Positions 17,606 through 26,263 of a stretch of 64,000 nt of DNA are shown here, one piece after another. The notes under the pieces were generated by a model. It did not search any database. It saw only the letters and a list, made by a program, of their open reading frames with translations, and was not told the origin of the DNA. Every line of letters begins with the position of its first letter. Within the stretch, counting starts at the first letter, position 1. Position numbers and translations under genes: made by a program. The DNA is from Mycobacterium sp. ENV421 (GTDB taxonomy: Bacteria > Actinomycetota > Actinomycetes > Mycobacteriales > Mycobacteriaceae), in NCBI RefSeq assembly GCF_002887815.1, contig NZ_PDHO01000010.1:1-64000 (forward strand), written 5' to 3'.

Positions 17606-18328
17606 GTGAGGTCCGAGCCAATCGTCAGCGAGCTGCACAGCAGTGTGCTGACCGCGCTCGGTGAAGCGATCGTCTCCGGCCGCTACCAGCCCGGGCATGT
17701 GCTGACCCTCGACGCCGTCAGCGCCGACCACGGGGTCTCCCGGTCGGTGGCACGCGAGGCCATCCGGGTGCTGGAGTCCATGCGAATGGTCGCCCCGCGC
17801 CGCCGGGTTGGCATCACCATCCAGCCGTCGAGCGCATGGAACGTGTTCGACCCCAGGGTCATTCGCTGGCGATTGGATGTCGGCGACCGTGCCGCGCAGC
17901 TGATGTCGCTGTCGGAGCTGCGTCGCGGCTTCGAGCCCGCGGCGGCGGCATTGGCGGCGCGCCGCGCCGACCCCCATCAGTGCCGGATCATGGCCGCCGC
18001 CGTATCCGACATGGTGGTACATGGCCGCTCCGGCGACCTGGAATCATATCTGCTGGCGGACAAGATCTTTCACCGCACATTGTTGGAAGCAAGCGGCAAC
18101 GAGATGTTCCGGGCGCTCAACGATGTGGTGGCGGAGGTACTGGGCGGACGCACCCATCACGGCATGATGCCCGATCGTCCGAACCCCGCCGCGATCGAAC
18201 TCCACGACGAGGTGGCACGCGCGATACGGATGCGCGACGAGGCTGCCGCCGAGCGCGCCATGCGGGCCATCATCGATGAAGCCGCCGCAGCGCTGGCCAG
18301 TGATCTTTCGGTGCCGGAAGGGAATTAG
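17606..18328 (+). CDS. FadR/GntR family regulator, probable gluconate repressor
   Basis: A 240-aa regulator with an N-terminal winged helix (LTLDAVSADHGVSRSVAREA, then IRVLESMRMVAPRRRVG) and an all-helical FCD ligand domain from about residue 85 (metal-type residues in the segment ending LLADKIFHRTLLEASGN). This is the usual layout of FadR-subfamily GntR proteins that sense sugar acids. Its divergent position beside gntK-gntP makes it their likely regulator, relieved by gluconate or 6-phosphogluconate. It starts with GTG; ATG codons nearby are out of frame. Confidence 0.85.
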   Translation: MRSEPIVSELHSSVLTALGEAIVSGRYQPGHVLTLDAVSADHGVSRSVAREAIRVLESMRMVAPRRRVGITIQPSSAWNVFDPRVIRWRLDVGDRAAQLMSLSELRRGFEPAAAALAARRADPHQCRIMAAAVSDMVVHGRSGDLESYLLADKIFHRTLLEASGNEMFRALNDVVAEVLGGRTHHGMMPDRPNPAAIELHDEVARAIRMRDEAAAERAMRAIIDEAAAALASDLSVPEGN

Positions 18329-18337
18329 GTTGCGGGC

Positions 18338-18880
18338 CTAGCCTGACGGCTGCACGTGGAAGTACATCATCAGGCCTTCTACCTTGGTCACGGTCACCGT
18401 GTGCCGCGTCGTTTGGCCCGCCGCCGTCACGTCGCAGTGCGCCTCCGCGCCCTGTTTGCCGTCCAGACCGCCGTCGCAGTCGGCTGAGTCCACGGCCGCC
18501 CCGGCGGATTGGGAGACGGTCTTGGCGACCAGCTTGTCGAGCTGTTCCTTCGATGCGGCGGGGACCATGCTGTAGCTGATCTTCTCACCGTCGATCTTCG
18601 TCGCGGTGACCACGAGGTCGAAGCTGTCGGCGCCGTTCAGCAGCACCTCGCAGCGGGTGGTCTTGCCGACCTCGCCCCGCAGATTCTCGGCACAGGTCAC
18701 GGTTTGTGGCTTCTCACCCGCCTTCTGCAGCCGCTGGGTGATGTCGTTCTCCAGGTCTGTCCTCGACACGGCAAGACCACCGGTGCTGACCTCGAACGAG
18801 CATCCGCTCAGCGCGGCTGCGGCGAAACCCGCCGCGGTGAGCCCGGCGCCGAGTCGCGCGATTCCCGTGATGGCACGCAT
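18338..18880 (-). CDS. Lipoprotein with two DUF4333 domains
   Basis: A 180-aa exported lipoprotein. The signal peptide ends in the lipobox LSGC (about residues 23-26), so it is likely anchored to the outer face of the cytoplasmic membrane. Two DUF4333 repeats follow, each with a pair of cysteines (TVTCAENL with TTRCEVLL, then SADCDGGL with EAHCDVTA), probably disulfide-bonded. The function of DUF4333 is unknown. ATG 18880 is chosen because GGGAGGTG lies 2-5 nt upstream and the signal peptide starts there; the longer frame from 18919 is unlikely. It converges on the FadR-type gene. Confidence 0.8.
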   Translation of the reverse strand: MRAITGIARLGAGLTAAGFAAAALSGCSFEVSTGGLAVSRTDLENDITQRLQKAGEKPQTVTCAENLRGEVGKTTRCEVLLNGADSFDLVVTATKIDGEKISYSMVPAASKEQLDKLVAKTVSQSAGAAVDSADCDGGLDGKQGAEAHCDVTAAGQTTRHTVTVTKVEGLMMYFHVQPSG

Positions 18881-18954
18881 GGTCACCTCCCAGCCGACCG
18901 GCGGCGCGGGCGGCCGCACGATGCGAGCAAGATACCAAGTGGTTCACTGTTTCA

Positions 18955-19842
18955 ATGAGCAGAACCCCAGCACTGGCGCGCCGCTTCTTCGACCGTTACG
19001 AACCCGTGCACGGCATCACCTACTTCGCGCCAGGTGTGCGAAGTGCGTTCGACGCCATGGGATTCGTCGGATTCTGGCGCGGCTACTTTGCCGGCCGTTC
19101 AGCACCGCTGGGTCGGGTGCCGGTGGAGCTGGTGACCGCGACCTTCTATAACTTCTCCGCCGAGAGGGTGGCCAAGGCGATACCGGCAATATGGGATGTC
19201 GCCGCACCCGAGGAGATGGTCCGGGTTCGGCAAGACACCGCGGTCGCGGCGCTGCAGGGCTACGGACTCAGTGACGACACCCCGGGAGTGGCGGAGGCCG
19301 CCGAACTGGCGGGCCTGGCGGCGAAGACCGCACCGCTGGACGGCCGGCCGCTGTTCGCGGCCAACCGGGCAATGCCCTGGCCGGACACCCCGCTGGCAGC
19401 GCTGTGGCATGCCGCGACGCTATTGCGTGAGCACCGCGGCGACGGTCACATCGCCGTATTGGTCAGCGAAGGTATCACCGGCCGCGAATCCAACGTATTC
19501 CACGTCGGCGCCGGGGCGGTGCCTGCCGACTTCATCAAACGCAGCCGCGACTACTCCGACGACGAGTGGGACCGGTGCGTTCATTCGCTGCGGGAGCGCG
19601 GATTGCTCACTGCCGCAGGTGGTCTCACCGAGGCCGGCCGAACCCTGAAGGAACACATCGAAGTGCGCACCGACAGCCTTTCGCTGCCTGCGCTGGCCGC
19701 TCTCGACGACGACTCGGTGGAGCGCTTGTTCCGGGCGCTGACGCCGATCACCCGGAGGGTCGTCGCCGGCGGTGACCTACCCGCCGTGACGCCGATGGCG
19801 CTGCGCCGCGACGAACTCGACCACGACAGCGCAGGCCTCTAG
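18955..19842 (+). CDS. SCO6745 family protein
   Basis: A 295-aa soluble protein recognised as the actinobacterial SCO6745 family by its start (ALARRFFDRYEPVHGITYFAP), the middle LFAANRAMPWP, and the C-terminal winged-helix-like part (RCVHSLRERGLLTAAGG, then LTEAGRTLKEHIE). The last third resembles MarR-type winged helices, so DNA binding is possible, but the family has no proven function. It diverges from the DUF4333 lipoprotein. No strong promoter was identified in the 74-bp gap. Confidence 0.7.
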   Translation: MSRTPALARRFFDRYEPVHGITYFAPGVRSAFDAMGFVGFWRGYFAGRSAPLGRVPVELVTATFYNFSAERVAKAIPAIWDVAAPEEMVRVRQDTAVAALQGYGLSDDTPGVAEAAELAGLAAKTAPLDGRPLFAANRAMPWPDTPLAALWHAATLLREHRGDGHIAVLVSEGITGRESNVFHVGAGAVPADFIKRSRDYSDDEWDRCVHSLRERGLLTAAGGLTEAGRTLKEHIEVRTDSLSLPALAALDDDSVERLFRALTPITRRVVAGGDLPAVTPMALRRDELDHDSAGL

Positions 19843-19873
19843 GTTTCACCCGCGCGGTACCGGGTCCAACCGG

Positions 19874-21859
19874 TCAGAGGTTGCGGTTCCACTCCACCCA
19901 GCCCGCCCCGGTCCGCCCGTCGGCGGTGTCGACGGTGACCCAGGCCCGCGGGAAGAAGCTGACCTGACCCTCCGGTGCCACCAGCCGCACCGGGGCGTGA
20001 CCGCGGATATCAACCGTCGTCTGGACCGGACCGGGCAAATAGTCGATGGTCGTCGTCAGCGGTAACCCGTTGTCGGAGAACGTCGCTTCGGCACGCACGG
20101 TGGTCGTCTCGGTGACCGGTTCGCCGGCGCGCTGTAGGTAGCCGACGCTGATCGGGTCCATGCCGGGGATGCGCAGGTCGACACCGTGTAGGTGGGTGCC
20201 GTCGTCGAGGTGCAGGGCGCTCCAGACCCAGTCCATGCTCCACCAGTCACGAACACCGTGAGAATGATCGCGCTGTCCCGGGACCGCCTCGACCTGGTGC
20301 ACCCGCCCGTCGATGGTGACGGTTCCGGTCACGGTGCAGGGGATTTCGTAGCGGGTGGTGATGCGATACGCGTACGGAGTCCCGACCGTCGTCCAGGTGA
20401 GGTCCATGGCCAACTCGACGGGCCGGCCGGGCTCGTCGCGCAGCAGCGCCGACGGGTCGTCGTATTCCAGTGCGGTACCGCGGACCTCGACGCGGTAGGT
20501 CTGCAGCGGGGTGATGGCACCGTGGCGCAGTTCAGCGCCGTCCGCCTTGGCCTCGAGCGGGTCGGCGGGCATCGGCGCCTCGAAGTTCACCAGCGCAACC
20601 GTCGGCATATCGGGGCCGCACACGAGCGCGTTGATCCACGCGACGTTCTGGTTGGGCACCAGGCCGAGCCGCAGCCAGCCGCCGATTCCCTGAGCCGGGT
20701 CGGCGAAGTCCCAGTACCAGCTCTCGTTCCACAGTGGCTCGTCACCGGGCTGATGGGCACCTTCGTCGGCCGGGTCGGGCGTCAGAGCGCCGGCGGGCGC
20801 AGGCGGCGGCAGAATGTCGAGCGCGCCGGTGTCGAGGACATGGCTGGTGTGCCGGTTCAGCATGGTCAGGAACATCTCGTCGCCGCGCTCGGTGCGCTCG
20901 ACAAGCATCGACGAGACCACCGCCATCATCACCCCGGCGAAGCTCTGCCGTCGGACGCCCTCGCGTACGTCGTCGAGAGTGACACCCGAATCAGGGCCCA
21001 GCCCTTGGTGATACGCGCGAAGCAGCTCGTCGTAGTGGGCGCGCCGATCGTCAATAGTGACAGCACATCCGATGAAGTACGCCACGTCGGTCATGGCCGG
21101 GCCCCAGGTGACGGTCTGCCAGTCCACGACGGTGAGGTCGCGCCGGGATCCGGGACGGCCGAACAGCATGTTGTCGAGCCGGTAGTCGCCGTGCACCAGG
21201 CCCTTGATCCGCTCCGGCAAGGACTCGTCGGCCAGGTAGGCGTCGAAACCACCCGCCAGCCGTTCACACACCTGCCGCTGCTCGGCGGTGATCGCATCAC
21301 CGTAGCGGTCGGCGAATCCAGCCCAGAGCTGACCGATCAGGGCTTGGTCCAGCGGCGCGGCCCGGGTCAGCCATTCGGCGTCGGCCAGGCTCTCGTTTCC
21401 GATCACCGGGGCGTGCAGCCGACCCAGCTCGGTCAGCGCCAGCACAGCGTCTTCGATTGTGGCACCGCGGATTTCGTTACCGACTTCGGCGGGCGCCGCG
21501 TCGTCGAGAAGCAGCGCGAAGATCCCCGTCTCGGGGTCGTACGAGTTGTAGTAGCACTCGGCCACCGGACCGCCGAGGCGCGGGGCGACATCGGCATAAA
21601 ACCTGACCTCGCGCTCGTAGAGTCCCAACGCCATCCCGGTCTGCCTGCTCGTCGGATCGGTCGCGGCGACTTTGAGTACCACCGAGGCAGGTCCCTCGAC
21701 GTCGTCGGCATACGTCAATCCGACCCGGTAGCACTCACTCATCTGGCCGGTACCGATGCGGTCGACGGTGAACCCGGTGACTGGAAATCCGACGGTGGCG
21801 GTCAGCCATTCGGCGGTCAGGTCACTCGGTCGCTCGATGACGATGTCGTTGGTCTGCAC
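19874..21859 (-). CDS. Aminoglycoside-phosphotransferase-like kinase fused to a DUF7064-type lipocalin-like domain
   Basis: A 661-aa fusion. Residues 1 to about 345 are an APH/choline-kinase-type fold, with GQMSECYRV as the ATP loop, HGDYRLDN (His223, Asp225) as the catalytic loop and VVDWQTV as the metal site. Residues about 375-661 are beta-rich, with WNESWYWDFADPAQGIGGW, RDHSHGVRDWW and a closing GWVEWN, like DUF7064/hydroxyneurosporene-synthase-type domains. In actinobacteria such kinases often sit in lipid or steroid catabolism, so a hydrophobic ligand for the second domain is plausible. The GTG start has a TAGGTT -10 box 6 nt upstream. Confidence 0.75.
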   Translation of the reverse strand: MQTNDIVIERPSDLTAEWLTATVGFPVTGFTVDRIGTGQMSECYRVGLTYADDVEGPASVVLKVAATDPTSRQTGMALGLYEREVRFYADVAPRLGGPVAECYYNSYDPETGIFALLLDDAAPAEVGNEIRGATIEDAVLALTELGRLHAPVIGNESLADAEWLTRAAPLDQALIGQLWAGFADRYGDAITAEQRQVCERLAGGFDAYLADESLPERIKGLVHGDYRLDNMLFGRPGSRRDLTVVDWQTVTWGPAMTDVAYFIGCAVTIDDRRAHYDELLRAYHQGLGPDSGVTLDDVREGVRRQSFAGVMMAVVSSMLVERTERGDEMFLTMLNRHTSHVLDTGALDILPPPAPAGALTPDPADEGAHQPGDEPLWNESWYWDFADPAQGIGGWLRLGLVPNQNVAWINALVCGPDMPTVALVNFEAPMPADPLEAKADGAELRHGAITPLQTYRVEVRGTALEYDDPSALLRDEPGRPVELAMDLTWTTVGTPYAYRITTRYEIPCTVTGTVTIDGRVHQVEAVPGQRDHSHGVRDWWSMDWVWSALHLDDGTHLHGVDLRIPGMDPISVGYLQRAGEPVTETTTVRAEATFSDNGLPLTTTIDYLPGPVQTTVDIRGHAPVRLVAPEGQVSFFPRAWVTVDTADGRTGAGWVEWNRNL

Positions 21860-21912
21860 GCGACCAACCTAGGACACATCCCTGGCAGCCCGAAAGGTTT
21901 TCCCGCCATCTC

Positions 21913-21926
21913 TTGACGGGTGTCAA
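21913..21926. other. Inverted repeat TTGAC-GGGT-GTCAA
   Basis: A perfect 5-bp inverted repeat with a 4-nt centre lies in the gap between the carboxylesterase stop and the kinase-fusion start, both on the minus strand. It is about 54 bp upstream of the kinase-fusion start. It could be an operator for that gene; it has no T-run and is short for a terminator. Confidence 0.3.
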
Positions 21927-21942
21927 ATCGGTCCTGGTCAGG

Positions 21943-23463
21943 CTAGCGGCCGGCCAGGGAGAACCCCGCCCACGCCTCGCGCCGGTGCGGATGGGGGTCG
22001 TAATCGACGCGGGTGTGCCGGTCGAACACCAGCACCGGGCGTTCGGCCTCGGTGTAGCGCGGCCAGCCCTCGCCCGGCACGCCGGTGCGGCTGAAATGTC
22101 GCCATCTGTTCTGTAGATCTCGGCTGACCTTGAGCGCCGAGCGCCGGTCCATGGCAGCGGTCAGCGCGGCGCCGAACCGGGTCCGGTAGATGTCGAAGAC
22201 GGCCAGCAGCTCGGTGGCATGGGTGGCGCCAAGCCCCGACCAGTGCAGGGTCCGCGGCGCGTAGTCGTAGCGGTACACATACGTCGGCGCGTGCTGGCCG
22301 TGCGCCTCGGCGATCTGCCAAGCAGCGGTTCCGAACGCGAAATCACCCCCGAGCTGGACGCAGGCCGCCGGCCGTGGATAGCCCGGGTAGGCCGCGGTGA
22401 TGCGTTGGCGCGCTTCGGGTTCCGCGCTCGCCAGCAAGCGTTCGATGGCCGGCTCGGTGGTCGGTAGCAGCTTCATGAACCGGGTGAACAGCTTGCCTTC
22501 GTCGGCGTTGGTGCCGACGATCAGCGGCACCTTGTGGATCGCCCCGCGCCGCATGGCGGCGATCGGATCGTCGGGAAGGACGTCGTCGCCGTAGGTGGGG
22601 CCGAGCGAGAAGGCACCATCCATATCGGTCATGCTCTCGACCAGCAGCGTGTCCAGCGCGGAGACCAGGTCTCGGGGGCGGGCCCGCATCACGGTTTCGG
22701 CGCCGTCGTCTCCGCCGGCCCCGAGCAGGCGGGCGAACTTGCCGGCAATCGTCGCGGCGGTCTCCGGGCCGCTCACCAAACCCGACGCGGGGCTTTCTGA
22801 AATGGCCTGTGCGAAAAGGCCTTCGGCTTCCGGCACGGCCAGCAGCGTCGCGACGGCATGCGCGCCGGCACTCTCGCCGAAGATCGTCACGTTGCCGGGG
22901 TCGCCGCCGAACGCCCCGATGTTCTCGCGCACCCAGCGCAGCGCCATCACGAGGTCGCGCAGAAACAGATTGCTGTCGATCGGGGTGTCCGGGGTGGACA
23001 GCGACGAAAGGTCCACGCAGCCCAGCGCACCGAGGCGATAGTTCACCGAAACGTACACGCAGCCACGACGGGCCAAGGCGGCGCCGTCGTAGAGCGGGGT
23101 GGCCGAGCTGCCCATCAGGTATCCGCCGCCGTGGATGAAGAACATCACCGGCAACGGTTCGTGGTCCGGCTCACTGCCCGTCCACTGCGGGGTGACGACG
23201 TTGAGCGTCAGGCAGTCCTCGCCCATCGGCTGGTACTTGCCCACGGCCAGCATCGTGTAGCGGCGCTGCTGAGGAGCACAGTTGGCGAAGCCGTGGCAGT
23301 GGCGGACGCCGCGCCACGGCTGCGGGGGCTGCGGCGCGCGGAATCGCAGCGCGCCCACCGGCGGGCGGGCGTAGGGAATCGAACGCCACCTGTTGACCCC
23401 GTTGCGGACGAACCCCTCGACGATGCCGCTGCCCGTGGTGGCGCGGACGGTGTGTTCGTGCAT
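21943..23463 (-). CDS. Type B carboxylesterase
   Basis: A 506-aa alpha/beta hydrolase of the carboxylesterase/cholinesterase family. The oxyanion HGGGYLMGS, the nucleophile elbow FGESAGAHA (Ser near residue 193) and the later acid/His part (LGATHATELLAVF) are visible. The full length is normal. No signal peptide is apparent, so it is probably cytoplasmic; substrates of such enzymes are diverse esters. ATG 23463 is preferred over GTG 23466 because TACCGT lies 6 nt upstream (leaderless). It diverges from a lipoprotein gene. Confidence 0.88.
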   Translation of the reverse strand: MHEHTVRATTGSGIVEGFVRNGVNRWRSIPYARPPVGALRFRAPQPPQPWRGVRHCHGFANCAPQQRRYTMLAVGKYQPMGEDCLTLNVVTPQWTGSEPDHEPLPVMFFIHGGGYLMGSSATPLYDGAALARRGCVYVSVNYRLGALGCVDLSSLSTPDTPIDSNLFLRDLVMALRWVRENIGAFGGDPGNVTIFGESAGAHAVATLLAVPEAEGLFAQAISESPASGLVSGPETAATIAGKFARLLGAGGDDGAETVMRARPRDLVSALDTLLVESMTDMDGAFSLGPTYGDDVLPDDPIAAMRRGAIHKVPLIVGTNADEGKLFTRFMKLLPTTEPAIERLLASAEPEARQRITAAYPGYPRPAACVQLGGDFAFGTAAWQIAEAHGQHAPTYVYRYDYAPRTLHWSGLGATHATELLAVFDIYRTRFGAALTAAMDRRSALKVSRDLQNRWRHFSRTGVPGEGWPRYTEAERPVLVFDRHTRVDYDPHPHRREAWAGFSLAGR

Positions 23464-23539
23464 CACTCGACGGTATCGAACATTGCGCTCCCCGACGCGC
23501 CTGACAACCCGATCTGCTGCGGCCCGCTAGCCTGTCGGG

Positions 23540-24235
23540 ATGCGGATCGCCGTGCTGTTCACCGCGTCGCTGCTGGTCGCGGGATGTTCCGGCGCGACAG
23601 GCGGTCAAGCGGGCCAAACTCAGCTGACACCGATCACCCCGTCGCGCACGGCCACGTCGTCGGCTGCGCCGTCGTCGTCCACCTCGACCACGGCCACATC
23701 GTCGGTCCCGGCACCCGCGGCCGGTGTGCCGATCGCCGACGCGATCCGCTGGATCGAGGCGGCTCCCCCGATCGACGCCGCGCAGTACCACATCGCCCTT
23801 CGCGGCGGCGTGACAGCCGACCTCGGCGACGACGTCGCGTTCACGACACCGGGCGGTACCACCTGCATGACGGATGCCAAGCACGGCTCCCCGGGGTTGG
23901 CCTGCCTGGTGGAGCTGACCAGCCCGCCGCCGCGGCCACCGGATGTGTACGGCCAGTGGAAGGGCGGCTGGGTCGACTTCGACGGATCGACGGTTCAAGT
24001 CGGTTCGGCGCACGGTGATCCGGGCCGATTCGCTGCGGGACAGGGCCGCGAACTGCCTTATGACGCGTCACTGTCGTTCGGGAATTACCGGTGCCGCACC
24101 GACGCCAGCGCCTTGGTATGCGTGAATTACGCCCAGCAGTCGGCAGTTCGGCTTGCCGCCGACGGTGTCGACGCGTTCGCATGCGCCCGCCAGGCCACCC
24201 CGCCTGCGGGCATCGGCGTGCAGTACGTCTGTTAG
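23540..24235 (+). CDS. Putative lipoprotein, mycobacterial, unknown function
   Basis: A 231-aa exported lipoprotein with a short signal peptide and lipobox LVAGC (Cys about residue 16). A Ser/Thr/Pro/Ala-rich linker to about residue 55 is typical of mycobacterial lipoproteins and may be O-mannosylated. The folded part contains Cys pairs (TTCMTD with LACLVE, YRCRTD with LVCVNY) and ends in FACARQATPPAGIGVQYVC, suggesting disulfides. No known domain is recognised. A TAGCCT box 6 nt before the ATG predicts a leaderless mRNA. Its last 4 bp overlap the convergent cation exporter gene. Confidence 0.7.
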   Translation: MRIAVLFTASLLVAGCSGATGGQAGQTQLTPITPSRTATSSAAPSSSTSTTATSSVPAPAAGVPIADAIRWIEAAPPIDAAQYHIALRGGVTADLGDDVAFTTPGGTTCMTDAKHGSPGLACLVELTSPPPRPPDVYGQWKGGWVDFDGSTVQVGSAHGDPGRFAAGQGRELPYDASLSFGNYRCRTDASALVCVNYAQQSAVRLAADGVDAFACARQATPPAGIGVQYVC

Positions 24236-25239
24236 TGCGTGTGCGCCGGATAGGCGTGAATCATCGCGGTCGCCAGCTTGGGTACGGCGTGGGTCAGGTC
24301 GTGTTCGGCCGCGTGCGCGACCTGATGTGCTTGCGCGAGAGTGAGATCGGGATCGACGTCGAGCTCGGCATCGGCGTGCAGCCGGTGGCCGATCCACCGC
24401 ATCCGCACACTGCGCACCGCACGCACTCCCGGCCGGGCGGCGAGTGCGGCCTGTGCCGTCTCGACGAGTTCGGGATCAACGCCATCCATCAAGCGGCGGA
24501 ACACATCCCGGACCGCGGTGCGTAACACCGCGAGGATGGCCACAGTGATCACCAGACCGATGATCGGATCCGCCAGCGGAAAGCCGAGGGCGACGCCGCC
24601 GGCGCCGATCACCACGGCCAGCGAGGTGAATCCGTCTGTGCGGGCGTGCAATCCGTCGGCCACCAGAGCTGCGGAACCGATGCGGCGCCCGACCCGGATC
24701 CGGTAGAGCGCGACCCATTCGTTGCCGATGAACCCGAGCAGCCCGGCGAGCGCGACCCAGCCGAGATGCTCGATCGGGCGCGGGTGGATCAGACGTCCGA
24801 TGGCCTCATACCCGGCAACGACAGCGGACAGTGCGATCATCGCGACGACGAACATCCCGGCGAGATCCTCGACGCGGCCGAAGCCGTACGTGTAGCGCCG
24901 GGTCGCGGCCTTGGTGCTCAACGCGAATGCGATCCACAGCGGTACCGCGGTCAAGGCGTCGGAGAAGTTGTGGATGGTGTCGGCTGCCAGTGCGATCGAC
25001 CCGGACACCATCACGATGGCGATCTGAGCCAGCGCGGTGACACCCAGCACCACGAGGCTGATCTTGACCGCGCGGATACCGGCCGCACTGGACTCGAGCG
25101 CGCTGTCCAGACTGTCGGCCGAGTCGTGTGAGTGCGGGGCGAATATGTCGGTGATCGCCGCGCGCAGACCGCCATGGTCGTGGTCGTGGTCGTGGTCCCC
25201 GGAATGTGCTGCCGGAACGTGCTTTTCGCTGCAGGTCAT
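24232..25239 (-). CDS. CDF-family cation exporter (Rv2025c type)
   Basis: A 335-aa inner-membrane metal/proton antiporter. The N-terminus is His-rich (HDHDHDHGG, then APHSHD), six helices follow, and transport-site residues are visible in LAADTIHNFSDAL (helix II) and VADGLHARTDGFTSL (helix V). The cytoplasmic C-terminal domain begins about residue 245. The sequence is very close to what is known of M. tuberculosis Rv2025c, which is controlled by KmtR and responds to Ni and Co. Here it lies directly behind kmtR with an ATGA overlap, so regulator and exporter are one operon. Confidence 0.9.
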   Translation of the reverse strand: MTCSEKHVPAAHSGDHDHDHDHGGLRAAITDIFAPHSHDSADSLDSALESSAAGIRAVKISLVVLGVTALAQIAIVMVSGSIALAADTIHNFSDALTAVPLWIAFALSTKAATRRYTYGFGRVEDLAGMFVVAMIALSAVVAGYEAIGRLIHPRPIEHLGWVALAGLLGFIGNEWVALYRIRVGRRIGSAALVADGLHARTDGFTSLAVVIGAGGVALGFPLADPIIGLVITVAILAVLRTAVRDVFRRLMDGVDPELVETAQAALAARPGVRAVRSVRMRWIGHRLHADAELDVDPDLTLAQAHQVAHAAEHDLTHAVPKLATAMIHAYPAHTH

Positions 25240-25619
25240 CGGCTGGTCCCTGTTCGTTGGTCGCGTGCGAGGGGCACGACGGCGGATTCGCTGTTGTGGT
25301 GCGACGGCACCCCCGGTCCCGCGTGCTCGGCGTTGTACACCGCATCGGTGACGAGTTGGCGCACGTGGTCGTTCTCCAGGCGGTAGAACACCTGCGTGCC
25401 TTCTCGCCGGGTGCGGACCAGGCGGGCCATGCGCAGTTTGGCCAGATGCTGGGAGACTGACGGCGCCGGCTTGCGAACGCGCTCGGCGAGATCGTTGACG
25501 CTGAGCTCGCCGTCGATCAACGACCAGAGCAGTTGCACACGAGTGGCGTCGGCCAGCATGCGGAAGACCTCGACGACGAGCAGCACGTGGTCATCGGCAA
25601 GCTGCCTATCTGCATTCAT
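25236..25619 (-). CDS. kmtR: Nickel/cobalt-sensing ArsR repressor KmtR
   Basis: A 127-aa ArsR/SmtB-type repressor. The winged helix is visible (PAPSVSQHLAKLRMARLV, about residues 51-68). All five metal ligands known for M. tuberculosis KmtR are present, shifted by three: His85, Glu98, His99, His107 and His108 (ENDH, AEHAGPG, SHH). Metal binding releases DNA and induces the CDF exporter. ATG 25619 is chosen because the frame upstream lacks a ribosome site while a TATTAT -10 box lies 6 nt before it. A 7-bp inverted repeat covers the start codon and -10, implying autorepression. Confidence 0.92.
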   Translation of the reverse strand: MNADRQLADDHVLLVVEVFRMLADATRVQLLWSLIDGELSVNDLAERVRKPAPSVSQHLAKLRMARLVRTRREGTQVFYRLENDHVRQLVTDAVYNAEHAGPGVPSHHNSESAVVPLARDQRTGTSR

Positions 25620-25628
25620 ACGCAGATA
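25607..25628. promoter_or_regulatory. Candidate KmtR operator overlapping the kmtR start
   Basis: TATCTGC (25607-25613) and GCAGATA (25622-25628) form a perfect 7-bp inverted repeat with an 8-nt spacer. It covers the kmtR start codon (25617-25619) and part of the -10 box (25626-25631). It is the only strong dyad in the region and fits an ArsR-family operator. It is also about 50 bp upstream of the divergent oxidoreductase start. Confidence 0.65.
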
Positions 25629-25631
25629 ATA
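25626..25631 (-). promoter_or_regulatory. -10 box of the kmtR-exporter operon
   Basis: TATTAT on the minus strand, 6 nt before the ATG, gives a leaderless transcript whose start lies inside the inverted repeat. Confidence 0.55.
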
Positions 25632-25676
25632 GCGGAGCAACGGAACAAAATTGTCCGACCACCGGTTTGGCGTGAG

Positions 25677-26222
25677 GTGAACGAACACACGCTGGTGGTG
25701 TACGCCAACCCTCGCGGACCGGCGTCACGCGCCAATGCGGCACTTCTGCGCGCGGTGACAGACCGGCCGGACACCGAGATTCGAGACCTCACCCCTCTCT
25801 ACCCGGGCGGCGTCGTCGATGTCACTGCCGAGCAGGCCGCCCTGGAACGGGCGGCTCAGGTGGTGCTGCAGTACCCGACCTACTGGTACTCGCTGCCCGG
25901 GCCGATGAAGAACTGGCTCGACCAGGTGATGACACCAGGGTGGGCGTACGGCCCCGGCGCCCCAGGCGTGCTCGCGGGTAAGACGTTGCGGATCGTGACG
26001 ACCACCGGCGGTGTGACCGAGGACTATCAGCCGGGCCGGCTGCACGGCTTCGAGTACACCGATCTCCTGGCCCCGCTGCACGCGACCGCGCGTCGACTCG
26101 GCATGGAGTTCGCCGAACCCTTTGTGCTCCATGGTGTTCGAAACCTGAGCGATGACGATCTCGCCGCCGCGGCGGCTCGATACGAGGGTCTGCTCGCCAA
26201 GACGCCGGCCCCGACCGCGTAA
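25677..26222 (+). CDS. NAD(P)H quinone reductase-like flavoprotein (Kef-FG/MdaB type)
   Basis: A 181-aa flavodoxin-fold protein. It starts with the beta strand and phosphate loop (TLVVYANPRGPASRANAALL) and has QYPTYWYSLPGPMKNWLDQV (about residues 62-81), the hallmark of the NQO1/Kef ancillary oxidoreductase family. It probably reduces quinones or electrophiles with NAD(P)H and FMN/FAD. GTG 25677 is chosen because the fold begins right after it; the frame upstream is antisense to kmtR. It diverges from kmtR and may share its operator. Confidence 0.82.
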   Translation: MNEHTLVVYANPRGPASRANAALLRAVTDRPDTEIRDLTPLYPGGVVDVTAEQAALERAAQVVLQYPTYWYSLPGPMKNWLDQVMTPGWAYGPGAPGVLAGKTLRIVTTTGGVTEDYQPGRLHGFEYTDLLAPLHATARRLGMEFAEPFVLHGVRNLSDDDLAAAAARYEGLLAKTPAPTA

Positions 26223-26263
26223 CGATTTTCACAGTCCCGGATTCATCCACCGCCTAGCGCGAA

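Noticed and set aside
20192..21916. 574-codon open frame on the plus strand opposite the kinase fusion
   Set aside because: It is a shadow in GC-rich DNA. The minus strand holds kinase motifs, and the plus translation has no recognisable domain.
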